From positions 2,940,315-3,004,314 of the forward strand of contig NC_015510.1 of the NCBI RefSeq assembly GCF_000212735.1: 64,000 bases of DNA. Direction: 5' to 3'. Origin of the DNA: Haliscomenobacter hydrossis DSM 1100. Lineage in GTDB: Bacteria > Bacteroidota > Bacteroidia > Chitinophagales > Saprospiraceae. This document shows, in pieces, positions 24,725-33,466 of the stretch (positions are counted from its first letter, which is position 1; every line of letters starts with the position of its first letter). Made by a program: the position numbers and the translations under genes. Below the pieces are notes generated by a model. The model did no database searches. It saw only the letters and a program-made list of their open reading frames with translations, and was not told the DNA's origin.

Positions 24725-25354
24725 TTACCCCTCATTAAAATCCCTCCCAAACTCCGCAATAATCTCCGCCACATTAAACCCTACCCCGTCAACCACTTCC
24801 ACTGTCTCCGTCCAATCAAAAATCTCCCAATGTTTGTTCGGCTCGGCCACCATGATCTGTTCGGTTTCGGTATATACCCAAATCACTTTGGGAATGCCCT
24901 GACTGTGCAGATGTTTGGTTTTATCGCGGTAGTAGGTAGCGAGGTTTTCAGCATCGGCTTTGGTATCTACCTCAATCACGATGCTAGGCCGTTCATTGGC
25001 GTATTTGTTGTAAAGGGAGGTCAGGGTGTTTTTGGGGAAAATGGCGATATCGGCTGCTCGCCAGTCGTTTTTTTCAAATTTTAACCCTGTTTCATTGGTA
25101 GTCAGAATGTATTGTTTGCGCATTTGCAGGTGCAATGCGGCATATATTTCACCCACCAAGTATCCTTGCAAGAGGCTACTGGCCATAACTTGTTCGATTG
25201 TTTTTTCATGGTTCAATACCTCGCGCCAGCCTCGGTAATAAATGGGCTTCCCATCGACCATTTCATAAATGAGCGCTTCGGGAATGGCAAAATCCGCTTC
25301 CGCTTGGCCCGCAGTAGTGGAGTAGGCAGCCGTGGGTTCATTTACTTCAGCCAT
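24725..25354 (-). CDS. Uma2-family (DUF820) restriction-endonuclease-fold protein
   Basis: This 209-residue protein matches the Uma2 family, which has a PD-(D/E)xK nuclease fold. It has the conserved patterns AADIAIFPKN (acidic residue of the core), PSIVIEVDTKADAE (the E-x-D segment) and YRDKTKHLHSQGIPKVIWVY (basic helix and final strand). Such proteins are numerous in Cyanobacteria and Bacteroidota. Their function is largely unknown and only some may be nucleases. The stop codon abuts the start of the lipoprotein gene downstream, suggesting coupling. Confidence 0.85.
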   Translation of the reverse strand: MAEVNEPTAAYSTTAGQAEADFAIPEALIYEMVDGKPIYYRGWREVLNHEKTIEQVMASSLLQGYLVGEIYAALHLQMRKQYILTTNETGLKFEKNDWRAADIAIFPKNTLTSLYNKYANERPSIVIEVDTKADAENLATYYRDKTKHLHSQGIPKVIWVYTETEQIMVAEPNKHWEIFDWTETVEVVDGVGFNVAEIIAEFGRDFNEG

Positions 25355-25442
25355 AATTCAGCATATGTTTGTTAGACTTTCCAAAAATACTAAAAATCGA
25401 TCTATTCCGCCAGTCCTTTCTCCCGTCACTCCTCAGTATTCC

Positions 25443-26096
25443 TCACCAAACCGAGCGAATCGGATACTTTTTAATCAGCAAAACTGAATCCTGCACCGGA
25501 GTTGCTACAAAGCTATTTTTCTTCCACAGCAGCAATTCTGCCGATTCGTCAAATTTCTCCAACGGCTCATTATCCTCAGAAATTAACATTGCATGCTGGA
25601 TGATGCGGCGCACCAGATCCTTTTGACCATCGCCATCGTAGTCTGTCAGCCAGCTTCCGGTCAAAACCTGCCCGCCGTCGCCACCGTACCATTCGGCTAC
25701 CGTGACACGATCGGTAAACGAGTGGGTTTGTTTGTTGTACAGCAACAAGGATTGGTGCTTGAACCAGGACTGGGTGATGTCAACCAGACAAGCATCGTAG
25801 GTTTGATTCAGGGCAAACCGTGCTCTACCGACGACTACACTTGAAGTAGAGTCTGCAACGTAGTCTACCGCCTCCATCAATTTGCCCAGGCTTTGAAAGA
25901 ACAGAACACGCGGGATGGTATCGCCCTCCGGGATGTTGTCCGTTTCCGCAGGAAGTTCGAGGTGAATGGTGTCGGTCAGCGTGGTGGGCTGAAAATAAGC
26001 CAGCAAGGGCGAATCCTGGACGCGTGATTGGCGCGAACAGCTGCCAAACCAGCAAAAGAAGATCAAAAGGGAAGGTAAAAAGATGCGGTTTAACAT
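25443..26096 (-). CDS. Lipoprotein, unknown function
   Basis: This 217-residue protein has a signal peptide ending in the lipobox WFGSC, with predicted lipidated Cys20, followed by a polar SRQSRVQDS linker. Later parts include a calcium-loop-like DYDGDGQKDLVRR (about 154-166), reminiscent of the neighbouring 237-residue lipoprotein and of VCBS repeats. A soluble beta-rich domain is likely. It is flanked by leftward genes 60 nt and 88 nt away and shows no evident partner. Confidence 0.78.
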   Translation of the reverse strand: MLNRIFLPSLLIFFCWFGSCSRQSRVQDSPLLAYFQPTTLTDTIHLELPAETDNIPEGDTIPRVLFFQSLGKLMEAVDYVADSTSSVVVGRARFALNQTYDACLVDITQSWFKHQSLLLYNKQTHSFTDRVTVAEWYGGDGGQVLTGSWLTDYDGDGQKDLVRRIIQHAMLISEDNEPLEKFDESAELLLWKKNSFVATPVQDSVLLIKKYPIRSVW

Positions 26097-26156
26097 GGTG
26101 GCTTGGGTTTTAGAGCGCTTAGGTATAATTCAGATTTCAGTAAGTTGTAGTCTTTT

Positions 26157-27158
26157 TCATTCAAATACCCGGGTCTTACCACCGGACTGTAGAAATACAC
26201 GACTTGTTTCCGCAATCGTCTGCTCAATTGGCGTGTATTGAAAATCCAGGTGTTGAATCGATTTGTTGTTCTCAAAATGGTACTCCAGTGCAGCTTGGCG
26301 AAAATTTTCTTTGGTGACTACCGGTGGCTTGCCGGTAAACATGGATTGGAGACTGGCCAGGCGCCAGGCTATCTCCCGCAATAAAGGAGTAATCGTCCAA
26401 TTCGGTTTTTTTACCTGAAATTCCTGGGCGATTGCGCCAAAAAAATCGCGGTAGGTCAATTCCCCAGCGTTGGCAATAAATCGTTCATCGCTGATGTCGC
26501 TTTGGGCAATTTGCAGCAGCATGCGGGCTACATCACGTACATCTACCAGGCTGATTTTGCCCGTGGGAACAAACCGAAATCCTTTGTGTAGCGTCGCAAA
26601 AAATTGCCCGGTGCCTTCATGCCATCGCCCAGCTCCGATGATCACCGAGGGGTTCACGATGGCGGCATTGAGTCCTTCGGCTATTCCCCGCCATACTTCT
26701 TGTTCGCCTAAAAATTTGGAAATGCCATATTCCGTGTTGTACGGACTGGTCTGAAAGATGTTTTTTTCATTCAATACCTGATTCGGCTTGGTGCGCCCCA
26801 CGGCAGCGATAGAGCTGACGTGAATCAGTTTTTGTACCCCCAAATCCAGACAGGCATTGACCACGTTGGCCGTCCCATCTGCGTTGACCTCGCGCATTTT
26901 GTAGCGATCGCGCTGCTGGAAAGAAACCATTGCCGCAATGTGGAAAACCCATTTTTTCCCCGCCATACCCTCGGCCAGACAAAACGGATCATCCAGGTCA
27001 CCTTCAATCCATTGAATGCGCTGAGCAATATCGGCAATCAAGTCCATATTGCTGGTACTGCGACGCAAGGCCGTAATGTTGGTGTGTCCTTCCGACAACA
27101 GATGCCGAAGTAGATAAGACCCTAAAAATCCTGTTCCACCCGTAACGAATATGGACAT
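26157..27158 (-). CDS. NAD-dependent epimerase/dehydratase (extended SDR)
   Basis: This 333-residue extended short-chain dehydrogenase has the Rossmann motif GGTGFLG (7-13), the catalytic set Ser115/Ser116 in HVSSIAA and Tyr144-x3-Lys148 in YGISK, and the SDR signature NPSVIIGAG later. The C-terminal region would set the substrate, perhaps a nucleotide sugar or dihydroflavonol-like compound. It is a close relative in outline of the frameshifted SDR at 42.3-43.2 kb. The substrate cannot be told from sequence alone. Confidence 0.9.
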   Translation of the reverse strand: MSIFVTGGTGFLGSYLLRHLLSEGHTNITALRRSTSNMDLIADIAQRIQWIEGDLDDPFCLAEGMAGKKWVFHIAAMVSFQQRDRYKMREVNADGTANVVNACLDLGVQKLIHVSSIAAVGRTKPNQVLNEKNIFQTSPYNTEYGISKFLGEQEVWRGIAEGLNAAIVNPSVIIGAGRWHEGTGQFFATLHKGFRFVPTGKISLVDVRDVARMLLQIAQSDISDERFIANAGELTYRDFFGAIAQEFQVKKPNWTITPLLREIAWRLASLQSMFTGKPPVVTKENFRQAALEYHFENNKSIQHLDFQYTPIEQTIAETSRVFLQSGGKTRVFE

Positions 27159-27264
27159 ACAACGATTGCAAGATGAGCAAATAAGGAATTAGGGAATGCA
27201 CAATGTGTCCATTCCCTAATTTTCAGCAAGCCATTTTAACGTCTTTTGTCTGAATAGCTTAGTA

Positions 27265-27579
27265 CTACTTCTTCGTCAAGGACATTGTATACTGTGCTAC
27301 AGCCTTGATTTTGTCTTTGTTGAGCAGTGCCTTGAAACTAGCCATGTTGTTGCGCCCATTGGTAATAACCTTGATGCGCTCTTCCACTTTAAGCTTGGAC
27401 TCAATTAGGTTTGCAGCTCCAGATACGCCCATGTCGCCCCGCAAACCATGACAGGTTACGCAGTACTGTTTGAAGATCTTTTCACCATCTTCTTTTTTGG
27501 GTTGTACATCCTCCACAGTCATGTTGGAGAAAAGCAGAATGGTTGCCAGAAGCGATCCAAATGCCAGTAACTTTCTCAT
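27265..27579 (-). CDS. Small periplasmic c-type cytochrome
   Basis: This 104-residue protein has a signal peptide (LLAFGSLLATILLFSNM) and a single heme site CVTCH (Cys40, Cys43, His44). Met79 in NNMASF is a likely sixth ligand, as in class I cytochromes. The mature domain of about 80 residues is the usual small size. It could pass electrons to a terminal oxidase or accept them from a periplasmic dehydrogenase such as the PVC-type protein at 11.8 kb. Neighbours do not settle its partner. Confidence 0.92.
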   Translation of the reverse strand: MRKLLAFGSLLATILLFSNMTVEDVQPKKEDGEKIFKQYCVTCHGLRGDMGVSGAANLIESKLKVEERIKVITNGRNNMASFKALLNKDKIKAVAQYTMSLTKK

Positions 27580-27766
27580 CGCGTCGATTTTTTTTTAATA
27601 GAGAAATGCGGTTGCTAAGGTAAAAAATTTCGCGTCAATCTACTGCTCCCCGAATAAATTCGTGGCGCAATATCATTTAGACGTAAATTTTTCACTTGGT
27701 CAGCATTAATAACGCGAAGATCTGCTAAAATAACTGATTGTGTATGTTAACGATGTGCTAATGTAA

Positions 27767-27976
27767 GGGCAACCCTGCGTGGTTGCCCCATAACTCCTGC
27801 GTGGTTGCCCCATAACTCCTGCGTGGTTGCCCCATAACTCCTGCGTGGTTGCCCCATAACTCCTGCGTGGTTGCCCCAAAAGATGCAGGGCAACCACATA
27901 TGGCAACCACACAGGGCAACCACACAGGGCAACCACACAGGGCAACCACACAGGGCAACCACACAGGGTTGCCCCT
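27767..27976. repeat. GGGCAACC-family hairpin with two tandem-repeat arms
   Basis: The left half is four to five copies of a 22-nt unit (ATAACTCCTGCGTGGTTGCC plus CC). The right half is five or more copies of a 14-nt unit (GGGCAACCACACAG). TGGTTGCCC of one arm pairs with GGGCAACCA of the other, though the unit lengths differ. The outer ends are GTAAGGGCAACCCTG and CAGGGTTGCCCCTAC. The element ends 5 nt before the M1 peptidase stop codon complement. It is not a CRISPR array: units are contiguous without spacers. Leftward frames through it encode only repetitive peptides. The rest of the 27580-27981 gap has no gene. Confidence 0.9.
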
Positions 27977-27981
27977 ACAGA

Positions 27982-29574
27982 TCATTTAAACAATAACCAG
28001 GCGCCCGGGTCGAGTTTGATTTCCTTTGGATAACCTTGAATAGGGAAAGCAAATTCCTCTCGTGCCTTGTTTATGGATAAGGTTTTTTCCAGAATCACCT
28101 TTTTATTTTCATCCAGTAATTGGATGTCCAGTGGAAAACTAAATGGACTATTTTGTAATTGCTCGACGAATATTTCCACAATGTTTTCTCCTCCATCAAA
28201 GCGATAAGTGACTTTCAACTCGGGATGACCCGCCCGGAAAACCCATTGCTTAAAAAAAGCCTGCAAAGATTTGCCGGAAGCTTCTTCCATGACCCGTTGC
28301 AAATCGGCAGTAAGGGCATTTGATTCTTTGTAGCGTTGGTAATACGCCCGAATGCCTTTCCAAAAATTTTCGTCTCCGATTTCCCGGCGCAGCATGTGCA
28401 ATACCCAGGCGCCTTTTTGGTAGGAGTTGGTATTCAGTAGCGCATTCAGATTCGCAACCGTGGTATCCACGATGGGGGCCTTACGCCGGGCGGCATACTG
28501 GATCACGGCAAAACGTTCTTCCCGCATCCGTTCCGCCAGCATTTCCTGGCCATACTTGGCTTCCATGTACAAATCGGTACAATAAGTCGCGAAGCCCTCG
28601 CTCAACCAAACGTGGTACCAGTTGGCTTCGGAGGCGGTATTGCCAAACCATTGGTGCGCAATTTCGTGGGCAATCAGGTCTTCCCGCTCTTTTTTGCCAT
28701 TGACCGAATTTTCAAAATAGAAGATGTTGCTGGCATTCTCCATTCCCCCGTAACGGGTTTTGGACTGCACGTTGGCCAACTTGCGGTAGGGATAGGGCGC
28801 GATGTTGGTGTGAAACCATTCCAATACTTCCACCGCCTGGCTGTAATCGATGAATCCGGCCTCGCGGTTGTCGGTAAACACCCAGGTACTGACGGGAATG
28901 CCTTGCACTTCGCCCGCCAGTTGTACTGCAAAAGGAGCGACCCCGATCACTGCTACTTTCATGGGCAAGGGTGCGGTTTCTTTCCAGTGGGTGCGACGCA
29001 AGCCCCCATCCAGGTTGGTTTCTTCTATCTGGATCCCATTCGATACGACCTGGTAATGATCCGGCGCGGTGACCAGAAACTCTACCGAGGCTTTATCCGA
29101 AGGGTGGTCTACACAAGGTAGCCAATGGTGGGCGCGGTTGGGCCAGTTGTCGCCAAAAAAAGTGCGGTCGCCAAATTTGTTGGCATCAATGATGAGGCCA
29201 TCGGCGGGAACACCAGCGTATTGCACGACAATATTGAGTTCTTGTCCAGCCGGGCTGGCTTGAGGTAGCGTGATGTTGAGCCTTTCGTCTTGATGGCTAA
29301 AGGTCAGCGGTTTATTTTCCAGGGTCACGTTGCTCACTTCCATACCTTTACCCGCCTTGTTTTTGACCAAATCGAGGAAAAAGGCATTGCTACTTTGTTT
29401 GAAATGTAGCTTGATCTCGGCGCTGCCTTCGATGCGGTCAGTATCGTCCTTGAGCGTCAAGCTAAAGCGGTAGTGTTGTACGTCGAGCAGATTGACCTGG
29501 GGGTTGTAGGCGGGGGATTGGGCATTAAGGGCTGTTGTAACGAACAGGAGGAGAAACAAGGGGAGGGATTTCAT
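27982..29574 (-). CDS. M1-family aminopeptidase
   Basis: This 530-residue zinc metallopeptidase has an exported N-terminus (LPLFLLLFVTTALNAQ). Conserved features are the exopeptidase signature GGMEN (276-280), the zinc site HEIAH (His303, Glu304, His307) and the third ligand Glu326 in LSEGFA. The beta-sandwich domain precedes the catalytic domain, and the C-terminus is a short beta domain rather than the long helical domain of PepN, a compact M1 form common in Bacteroidota. It likely trims peptides in the periplasm or at the cell surface. Its 3' end borders a tandem-arm hairpin. Confidence 0.94.
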   Translation of the reverse strand: MKSLPLFLLLFVTTALNAQSPAYNPQVNLLDVQHYRFSLTLKDDTDRIEGSAEIKLHFKQSSNAFFLDLVKNKAGKGMEVSNVTLENKPLTFSHQDERLNITLPQASPAGQELNIVVQYAGVPADGLIIDANKFGDRTFFGDNWPNRAHHWLPCVDHPSDKASVEFLVTAPDHYQVVSNGIQIEETNLDGGLRRTHWKETAPLPMKVAVIGVAPFAVQLAGEVQGIPVSTWVFTDNREAGFIDYSQAVEVLEWFHTNIAPYPYRKLANVQSKTRYGGMENASNIFYFENSVNGKKEREDLIAHEIAHQWFGNTASEANWYHVWLSEGFATYCTDLYMEAKYGQEMLAERMREERFAVIQYAARRKAPIVDTTVANLNALLNTNSYQKGAWVLHMLRREIGDENFWKGIRAYYQRYKESNALTADLQRVMEEASGKSLQAFFKQWVFRAGHPELKVTYRFDGGENIVEIFVEQLQNSPFSFPLDIQLLDENKKVILEKTLSINKAREEFAFPIQGYPKEIKLDPGAWLLFK

Positions 29575-29583
29575 ACTTTCAGA

Positions 29584-30120
29584 CTATTGATTAGCGGCAA
29601 ATGAAAAATGGAGTTCGTTGCGGACTTTTTTTCCTTCGCTGACTTTGGTTTTCTTGTCAGAAACGATCAACAATTCGGTTCTTTTTATGGCAATTTTCCA
29701 CCACAACAGTGCAGGAATCATATTCCCACTATGTTTTTCCAAGCGATAAATGAATGCCAGGTTTGGAGTATCGTGGTCGTGAAGTAAACGATTAAGTTTT
29801 GTATGATGTAAGCCTAAATCTTGGGCCAAGGCTCTTTGGTTTCGATCAATGATGGTTTGGTAGGCTTTTAAAAAATAACCAAAAGATTTCTCCTCTTGAG
29901 GCGAAGACTCGGCCATAAGGTAACGTTCCATTTGAATGCGTAAGCGAACAAGATTTGCATACGTTTTTTCCTCGGCAGTTATGGATGCCATACGTTTCTG
30001 TCGAAGCTCCTTCATTTCCAGTCCCATGGCTGCACGTTCCTCTGCGCTAATCTCAACAGGAAAAACAGCAGCTTCAACAAGTTCTTCAGGGCTTAAGCCC
30101 TCAAAATGGTTTTTTTCCAT
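29584..30120 (-). CDS. XRE-type helix-turn-helix regulator, antitoxin-like
   Basis: Start ATG 30120 gives 178 residues. A longer reading frame from 30189 would overlap the palindrome and the porin gene end and is not favoured. The N-terminus is acidic and helical. The HTH at about 105-150 (QRALAQDLGLHHTKLNRLLH) resembles XRE/HigA-like domains. A perfect 11-bp inverted repeat lies 6 nt upstream, consistent with autoregulation. No toxin gene is adjacent. A solitary regulator or a HigA-like remnant are both possible. Confidence 0.75.
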   Translation of the reverse strand: MEKNHFEGLSPEELVEAAVFPVEISAEERAAMGLEMKELRQKRMASITAEEKTYANLVRLRIQMERYLMAESSPQEEKSFGYFLKAYQTIIDRNQRALAQDLGLHHTKLNRLLHDHDTPNLAFIYRLEKHSGNMIPALLWWKIAIKRTELLIVSDKKTKVSEGKKVRNELHFSFAANQ

Positions 30121-30126
30121 AGAAAG

Positions 30127-30155
30127 AAAATGTTTACGAAAATAGTAAACATTTT
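30127..30155. promoter_or_regulatory. Perfect palindrome upstream of the XRE regulator
   Basis: AAAATGTTTAC (30127-30137) and GTAAACATTTT (30145-30155) are exact reverse complements around a 7-nt centre. The site lies between the porin stop (30176) and the regulator start (30120), touching its translation start region. It is well placed as an operator for the regulator itself. Hairpin formation in the leader RNA is an alternative. Confidence 0.62.
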
Positions 30156-30175
30156 TGTGGAAAGCAAATTTTATG

Positions 30176-31498
30176 CTAAAAAATCGCATTCACCCCCAAT
30201 CCAATCCAATTCCCCCGGCGGATGGTTCCAACGTTAGCTTGGTAAAAAAAATCGTTGACCATTGCGCCATCACCAGCGGCTCCGGGATCACCCGCTCTCC
30301 AGGTATAATGCAGCAACACTTTTAATTTTTTTTCATTCAAATACCAATTGACTCCAGCATCATAAGTACTTTCAGCACCAGAAGATGCTTTGACCAGCGC
30401 AGCATTTGCCTGACCCTCTGCATCTTTAGCTCCGGCAAAATGCATATACATTAAGCTTGGTTCAATAAAATATTTTTTCCCTACTGCCAGGTTATACCCA
30501 GCCCGGACATGCCCTACGCGAGAAATGTAGTTGAATGTTTTGGGCTGCTCACTGCTGTCATTGAGGTGGCCGTGGCGGTACATTTGCTGGTATTCAGCCG
30601 TGAAGTTCAGGTGGTCGTAATTGAGTAGGAGATCCGTACCCAGGGTGGCAGACCGCTGAAAAAAATCGGTTTTCCCTTGTCGGGAGCCACTTATGGCGAT
30701 CGATACCCCTTTGCGTTGGTTGAAATAATTCATGTTGTAGGCAATCCCATATTGTTTCATCTCGGGGTCGCCGAGGGACAAAACGGCCCGCCCGGTAACC
30801 AGGGGAGCAAAGTGGATACCCGCTGAATTTCCGCTGTTGCTGGTGTAACTGGGATTAAATACGCCCAGGTTATAATTGAGCACTACTTTTTCAGTTTCAC
30901 TTTTTAACAAGCCGCCCAAGTTTACCCCCACCACACGCCCGGGGCCCACTCCGGTAGTATGCTGGCGAACGTAGGTTTGCGTTGCGGATTTCTCCATGCT
31001 GGAGGTTTGCCAGGCCGTGGTGATGCTTTCCCGACTGAGTTGTGGACGAAAAAAACCTGCAACCAGGTACAATTTTTCACTCTTGGGTTTGATTCGCCAC
31101 TCCATGTAGGCGTCAAAAATGCCTACCGAGGGGATACCTCCATTGTTGGTTGCACCAACAGTGCCTGCATGAACATCTCGTCCGGTTGCATCATAGGCCA
31201 GCACGGCATTAAAACGGAGGTTCTCGTAAGGCTGCATTTTAAACCCTACCCGAGCACGGCGAAACAGGAAATTCAGCCGGTCATCAACAGGCTCGTATTG
31301 TTGCGTAGTCGTGTTGTACACCTCATGACCTGTACTGTATGTACTCCAAAGTTGCAGCATCACATAAGGCTCTATTTTGAATCCTTCTTTGGACTTCAAA
31401 AACCCTTCGAAACTAGCGTGTTGAGCAAAAAGAGCAGGCATACAAACAGTAAGGGCAACAAACAAGGCGAGTTTGTGCCAGAAAGTAGTGGTGTTCAT
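30176..31498 (-). CDS. Outer membrane porin, phosphate-selective OprO/OprP-like
   Basis: Start ATG 31498 (residue 12 of a longer frame) puts a signal peptide first (LALFVALTVCMPALFAQ) and gives 440 residues. The rest is a series of amphipathic strands with aromatic girdles (LNFLFRRARVGFKMQPYENL, HLNFTAEYQQMYRHGH) ending in GLGVNAIF, with Phe at the C-terminus as in outer-membrane barrels. The RRARVGFK pattern is found in OprO/OprP-like porins. Phosphate specificity cannot be assumed. It lies 69 nt downstream of thioredoxin in the leftward direction. Confidence 0.82.
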   Translation of the reverse strand: MNTTTFWHKLALFVALTVCMPALFAQHASFEGFLKSKEGFKIEPYVMLQLWSTYSTGHEVYNTTTQQYEPVDDRLNFLFRRARVGFKMQPYENLRFNAVLAYDATGRDVHAGTVGATNNGGIPSVGIFDAYMEWRIKPKSEKLYLVAGFFRPQLSRESITTAWQTSSMEKSATQTYVRQHTTGVGPGRVVGVNLGGLLKSETEKVVLNYNLGVFNPSYTSNSGNSAGIHFAPLVTGRAVLSLGDPEMKQYGIAYNMNYFNQRKGVSIAISGSRQGKTDFFQRSATLGTDLLLNYDHLNFTAEYQQMYRHGHLNDSSEQPKTFNYISRVGHVRAGYNLAVGKKYFIEPSLMYMHFAGAKDAEGQANAALVKASSGAESTYDAGVNWYLNEKKLKVLLHYTWRAGDPGAAGDGAMVNDFFYQANVGTIRRGNWIGLGVNAIF

Positions 31499-31567
31499 TC
31501 CGATTGGGTTAAACAAAAAAAATTGGAGCAATACCTATGCTTGACGATACTGCTCCGAGTAATAAGC

Positions 31568-31873
31568 TTATGCGTTTTGCTCCATTACCGCAGTCAGCTG
31601 GTGTGCAGACTGCATGCCGGAGCGTTGCCATTTTACTTCTCCATTTTTGAAGAGCATAAAAGTAGGTACCCCTTGAATCCCCATTTTTTGAGCCAAAGCG
31701 GGATTCCGGTCTACGTCTATTTTGATGATCGAAGCTTTGTCTCCGATTTTATTGGCTACATCCTGAAGAATTGGGGCCATTGCTTTACAAGGGCCACACC
31801 ATTCGGCAAAAAAATCTACCAGAACGGGTTTATCCCCTTTGATAAGTTCGCTGAAAGACATTTTCTTTTCCAT
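31568..31873 (-). CDS. trxA: Thioredoxin
   Basis: This 101-residue protein is a classic cytoplasmic thioredoxin. It has the active site WCGPC (25-29), a preceding [14 protein letters not shown] strand and helix, and the cis-proline loop GVPTFMLF (Pro70). It reduces protein disulfides using electrons from thioredoxin reductase, which is not encoded here. A TACTTTTG motif on the minus strand (31902-31909) may be its -7 promoter element, although a matching -33 box is not evident. Confidence 0.95.
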   Translation of the reverse strand: MEKKMSFSELIKGDKPVLVDFFAEWCGPCKAMAPILQDVANKIGDKASIIKIDVDRNPALAQKMGIQGVPTFMLFKNGEVKWQRSGMQSAHQLTAVMEQNA

Positions 31874-32015
31874 AGTTCATTCAATTTTGTTGCTTGCAGT
31901 ACAAAAGTACGCCGAGGGTACCCGATGATCTCGTGATTCAGATCACATTTATCAAAAATAATGTTTTCTTTGGGGGTTTTTATTCGATTTATTTACTGGA
32001 ATGAAAGGCAATTAG

Positions 32016-32684
32016 ATGAAGCAAAAGCCTGCTTTTATTCCTTATGCTGGAGCGCAATTCGAGCCGGAAGAAATGCTTTCCAAAAGTGCGGAATATTATC
32101 AATTCATGGATCATAGAAGAACCGTTCGCGAATTTTCAAATCGTGCCATTCCTCTTGAGGTCATCGAAAATATCGTGATGACCGCCTCAACGGCACCTTC
32201 AGGTGCGCACAAACAGCCTTGGACCTTTGTTGTTGTTTCCGACCCTCAAATCAAAGCGAAAATCCGACAAGCTGCTGAAAAAGAGGAATTTGAAAGCTAT
32301 AATGGCCGCATGTCCAATGAGTGGCTGGAAGATTTGCAGCCTTTTGGAACCGATTGGCATAAACCATTTTTGGAAATTGCTCCGTATCTTATTGTGGTCT
32401 TCCGCAAAGCCTACGATGTATTGCCCGACGGAACCCAGCGCAAAAACTATTACGTGCAAGAATCTGTAGGCATTGCCTGTGGTTTTTTGCTGGCGGCCAT
32501 TCACCAGGCGGGTTTGGTGGCACTTACACATACCCCCAGCCCAATGAATTTTTTGCAAAAAATTTTGCAACGTCCAGAAAACGAGAGACCTTTCCTCCTT
32601 GTACCCGTAGGTTATCCTGCGGAGGGAGCAATGGTACCGGATTTGCAGCGGAAGGATAAAGCGGCGGTTATGGTGGTTTATTGA
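32016..32684 (+). CDS. Nitroreductase family flavoprotein (iodotyrosine deiodinase/BluB-like)
   Basis: This 222-residue protein has the FMN-binding pattern of the nitroreductase fold: an N-terminal RRTVREF (residues 30-40), STAPSGAHKQPWTF in the middle and a YYVQESVGIACGFLLAA helix. The TAPSGAHKQPWTF form and the length resemble the iodotyrosine dehalogenase/BluB branch more than NfsB. It likely reduces a small aromatic or halogenated compound with NAD(P)H. It opens a rightward group containing the NRDE and ATP-grasp genes, 50 nt upstream of the first. Confidence 0.88.
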   Translation: MKQKPAFIPYAGAQFEPEEMLSKSAEYYQFMDHRRTVREFSNRAIPLEVIENIVMTASTAPSGAHKQPWTFVVVSDPQIKAKIRQAAEKEEFESYNGRMSNEWLEDLQPFGTDWHKPFLEIAPYLIVVFRKAYDVLPDGTQRKNYYVQESVGIACGFLLAAIHQAGLVALTHTPSPMNFLQKILQRPENERPFLLVPVGYPAEGAMVPDLQRKDKAAVMVVY

Positions 32685-32734
32685 CCACAGCCTAACCCCC
32701 CAACCCTAACCCACACCCTAACCCACACTTTGAT

Positions 32735-33466
32735 ATGTGCACAGTCACTTATGTGTCGCCCGCTCCTGGGCAATTCATCCTTACTTCCAATCGTGATGAA
32801 GCACCTTCACGAGGGGCGACTCGTTTGGTGGTGGAGGAAAAAGAAGGAAAACGATTGATTTTCCCACAGGATCCTGCGGCGGGAGGCACCTGGATTGCAG
32901 TGGCATCCAACCAGCGCATGGTTTGTTTGCTCAATGGCGCTTTTGAAGCACACAATCGCCAAACCCCTTACCGCTTGAGCCGGGGCATCATGGTTTTGGA
33001 AAGTTTTGCCTATGCGAATGCCAATGCTTTTTTTCAACGCTATGATTTTAATGGCATTGAACCCTTTACCTTGATTCTATATGATTATGGTGCTTTGTGG
33101 GAGTTGCGCTGGGACGGGCGGGAAAAATTCATAAGGGCATTGGATCCCAGAGGTACCCATATTTGGTCTTCAGCCACTTTATACCCGGCGGATGTCCGCT
33201 TCCGTCGTGAACAGTGGTTTGCCCGCTGGATAGAGAACCTGTCAGCGTTTTCCGTTGGGGCCATGCTGGACTTTCACCTCCATGCAGGTGACGGCGATAC
33301 CTGGAATGACGTTGTCATGAATCGGGGTGACATTGTACGTACGGTCAGCATCACTTCGCTTGAAAAAACGGAATCCAATCTCAACTTTAGGTACTTTGAT
33401 TTGCTCACCGCCAACGAACAAAAGGCGCAAATGGAGTTAACGCGTGAAGAGGTGGAGTCAAATTAG
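32735..33466 (+). CDS. NRDE (TANGO2-like) family protein
   Basis: This 243-residue protein starts MCTVTYVSPAPGQFILTSN and has the NRDE motif at residues 19-22, typical of the NRDE/TANGO2 family with its conserved Cys2. Other family features are the RLIFPQDPAAGGTWIAV segment and the MVCLLNGAF strand. The fold resembles N-terminal nucleophile hydrolases, where an exposed Cys2 could be catalytic. The biochemical role is unsettled, with links to heme or lipid handling reported for TANGO2. Its 3' end overlaps the following ATP-grasp gene by 23 nt. Confidence 0.9.
   Translation: MCTVTYVSPAPGQFILTSNRDEAPSRGATRLVVEEKEGKRLIFPQDPAAGGTWIAVASNQRMVCLLNGAFEAHNRQTPYRLSRGIMVLESFAYANANAFFQRYDFNGIEPFTLILYDYGALWELRWDGREKFIRALDPRGTHIWSSATLYPADVRFRREQWFARWIENLSAFSVGAMLDFHLHAGDGDTWNDVVMNRGDIVRTVSITSLEKTESNLNFRYFDLLTANEQKAQMELTREEVESN

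Noticed and set aside
27767-27976. CRISPR array
   Set aside because: Repeats are contiguous, with no unique spacers, and the two halves form one large hairpin. No cas genes are present.
27706-27985. Three overlapping leftward ORFs of 71-81 codons with repeated Trp-Leu-Pro-Cys/Gly-Asn-His peptides
   Set aside because: They are translations of a tandem repeat in three frames, without a plausible start context or composition of a real protein.
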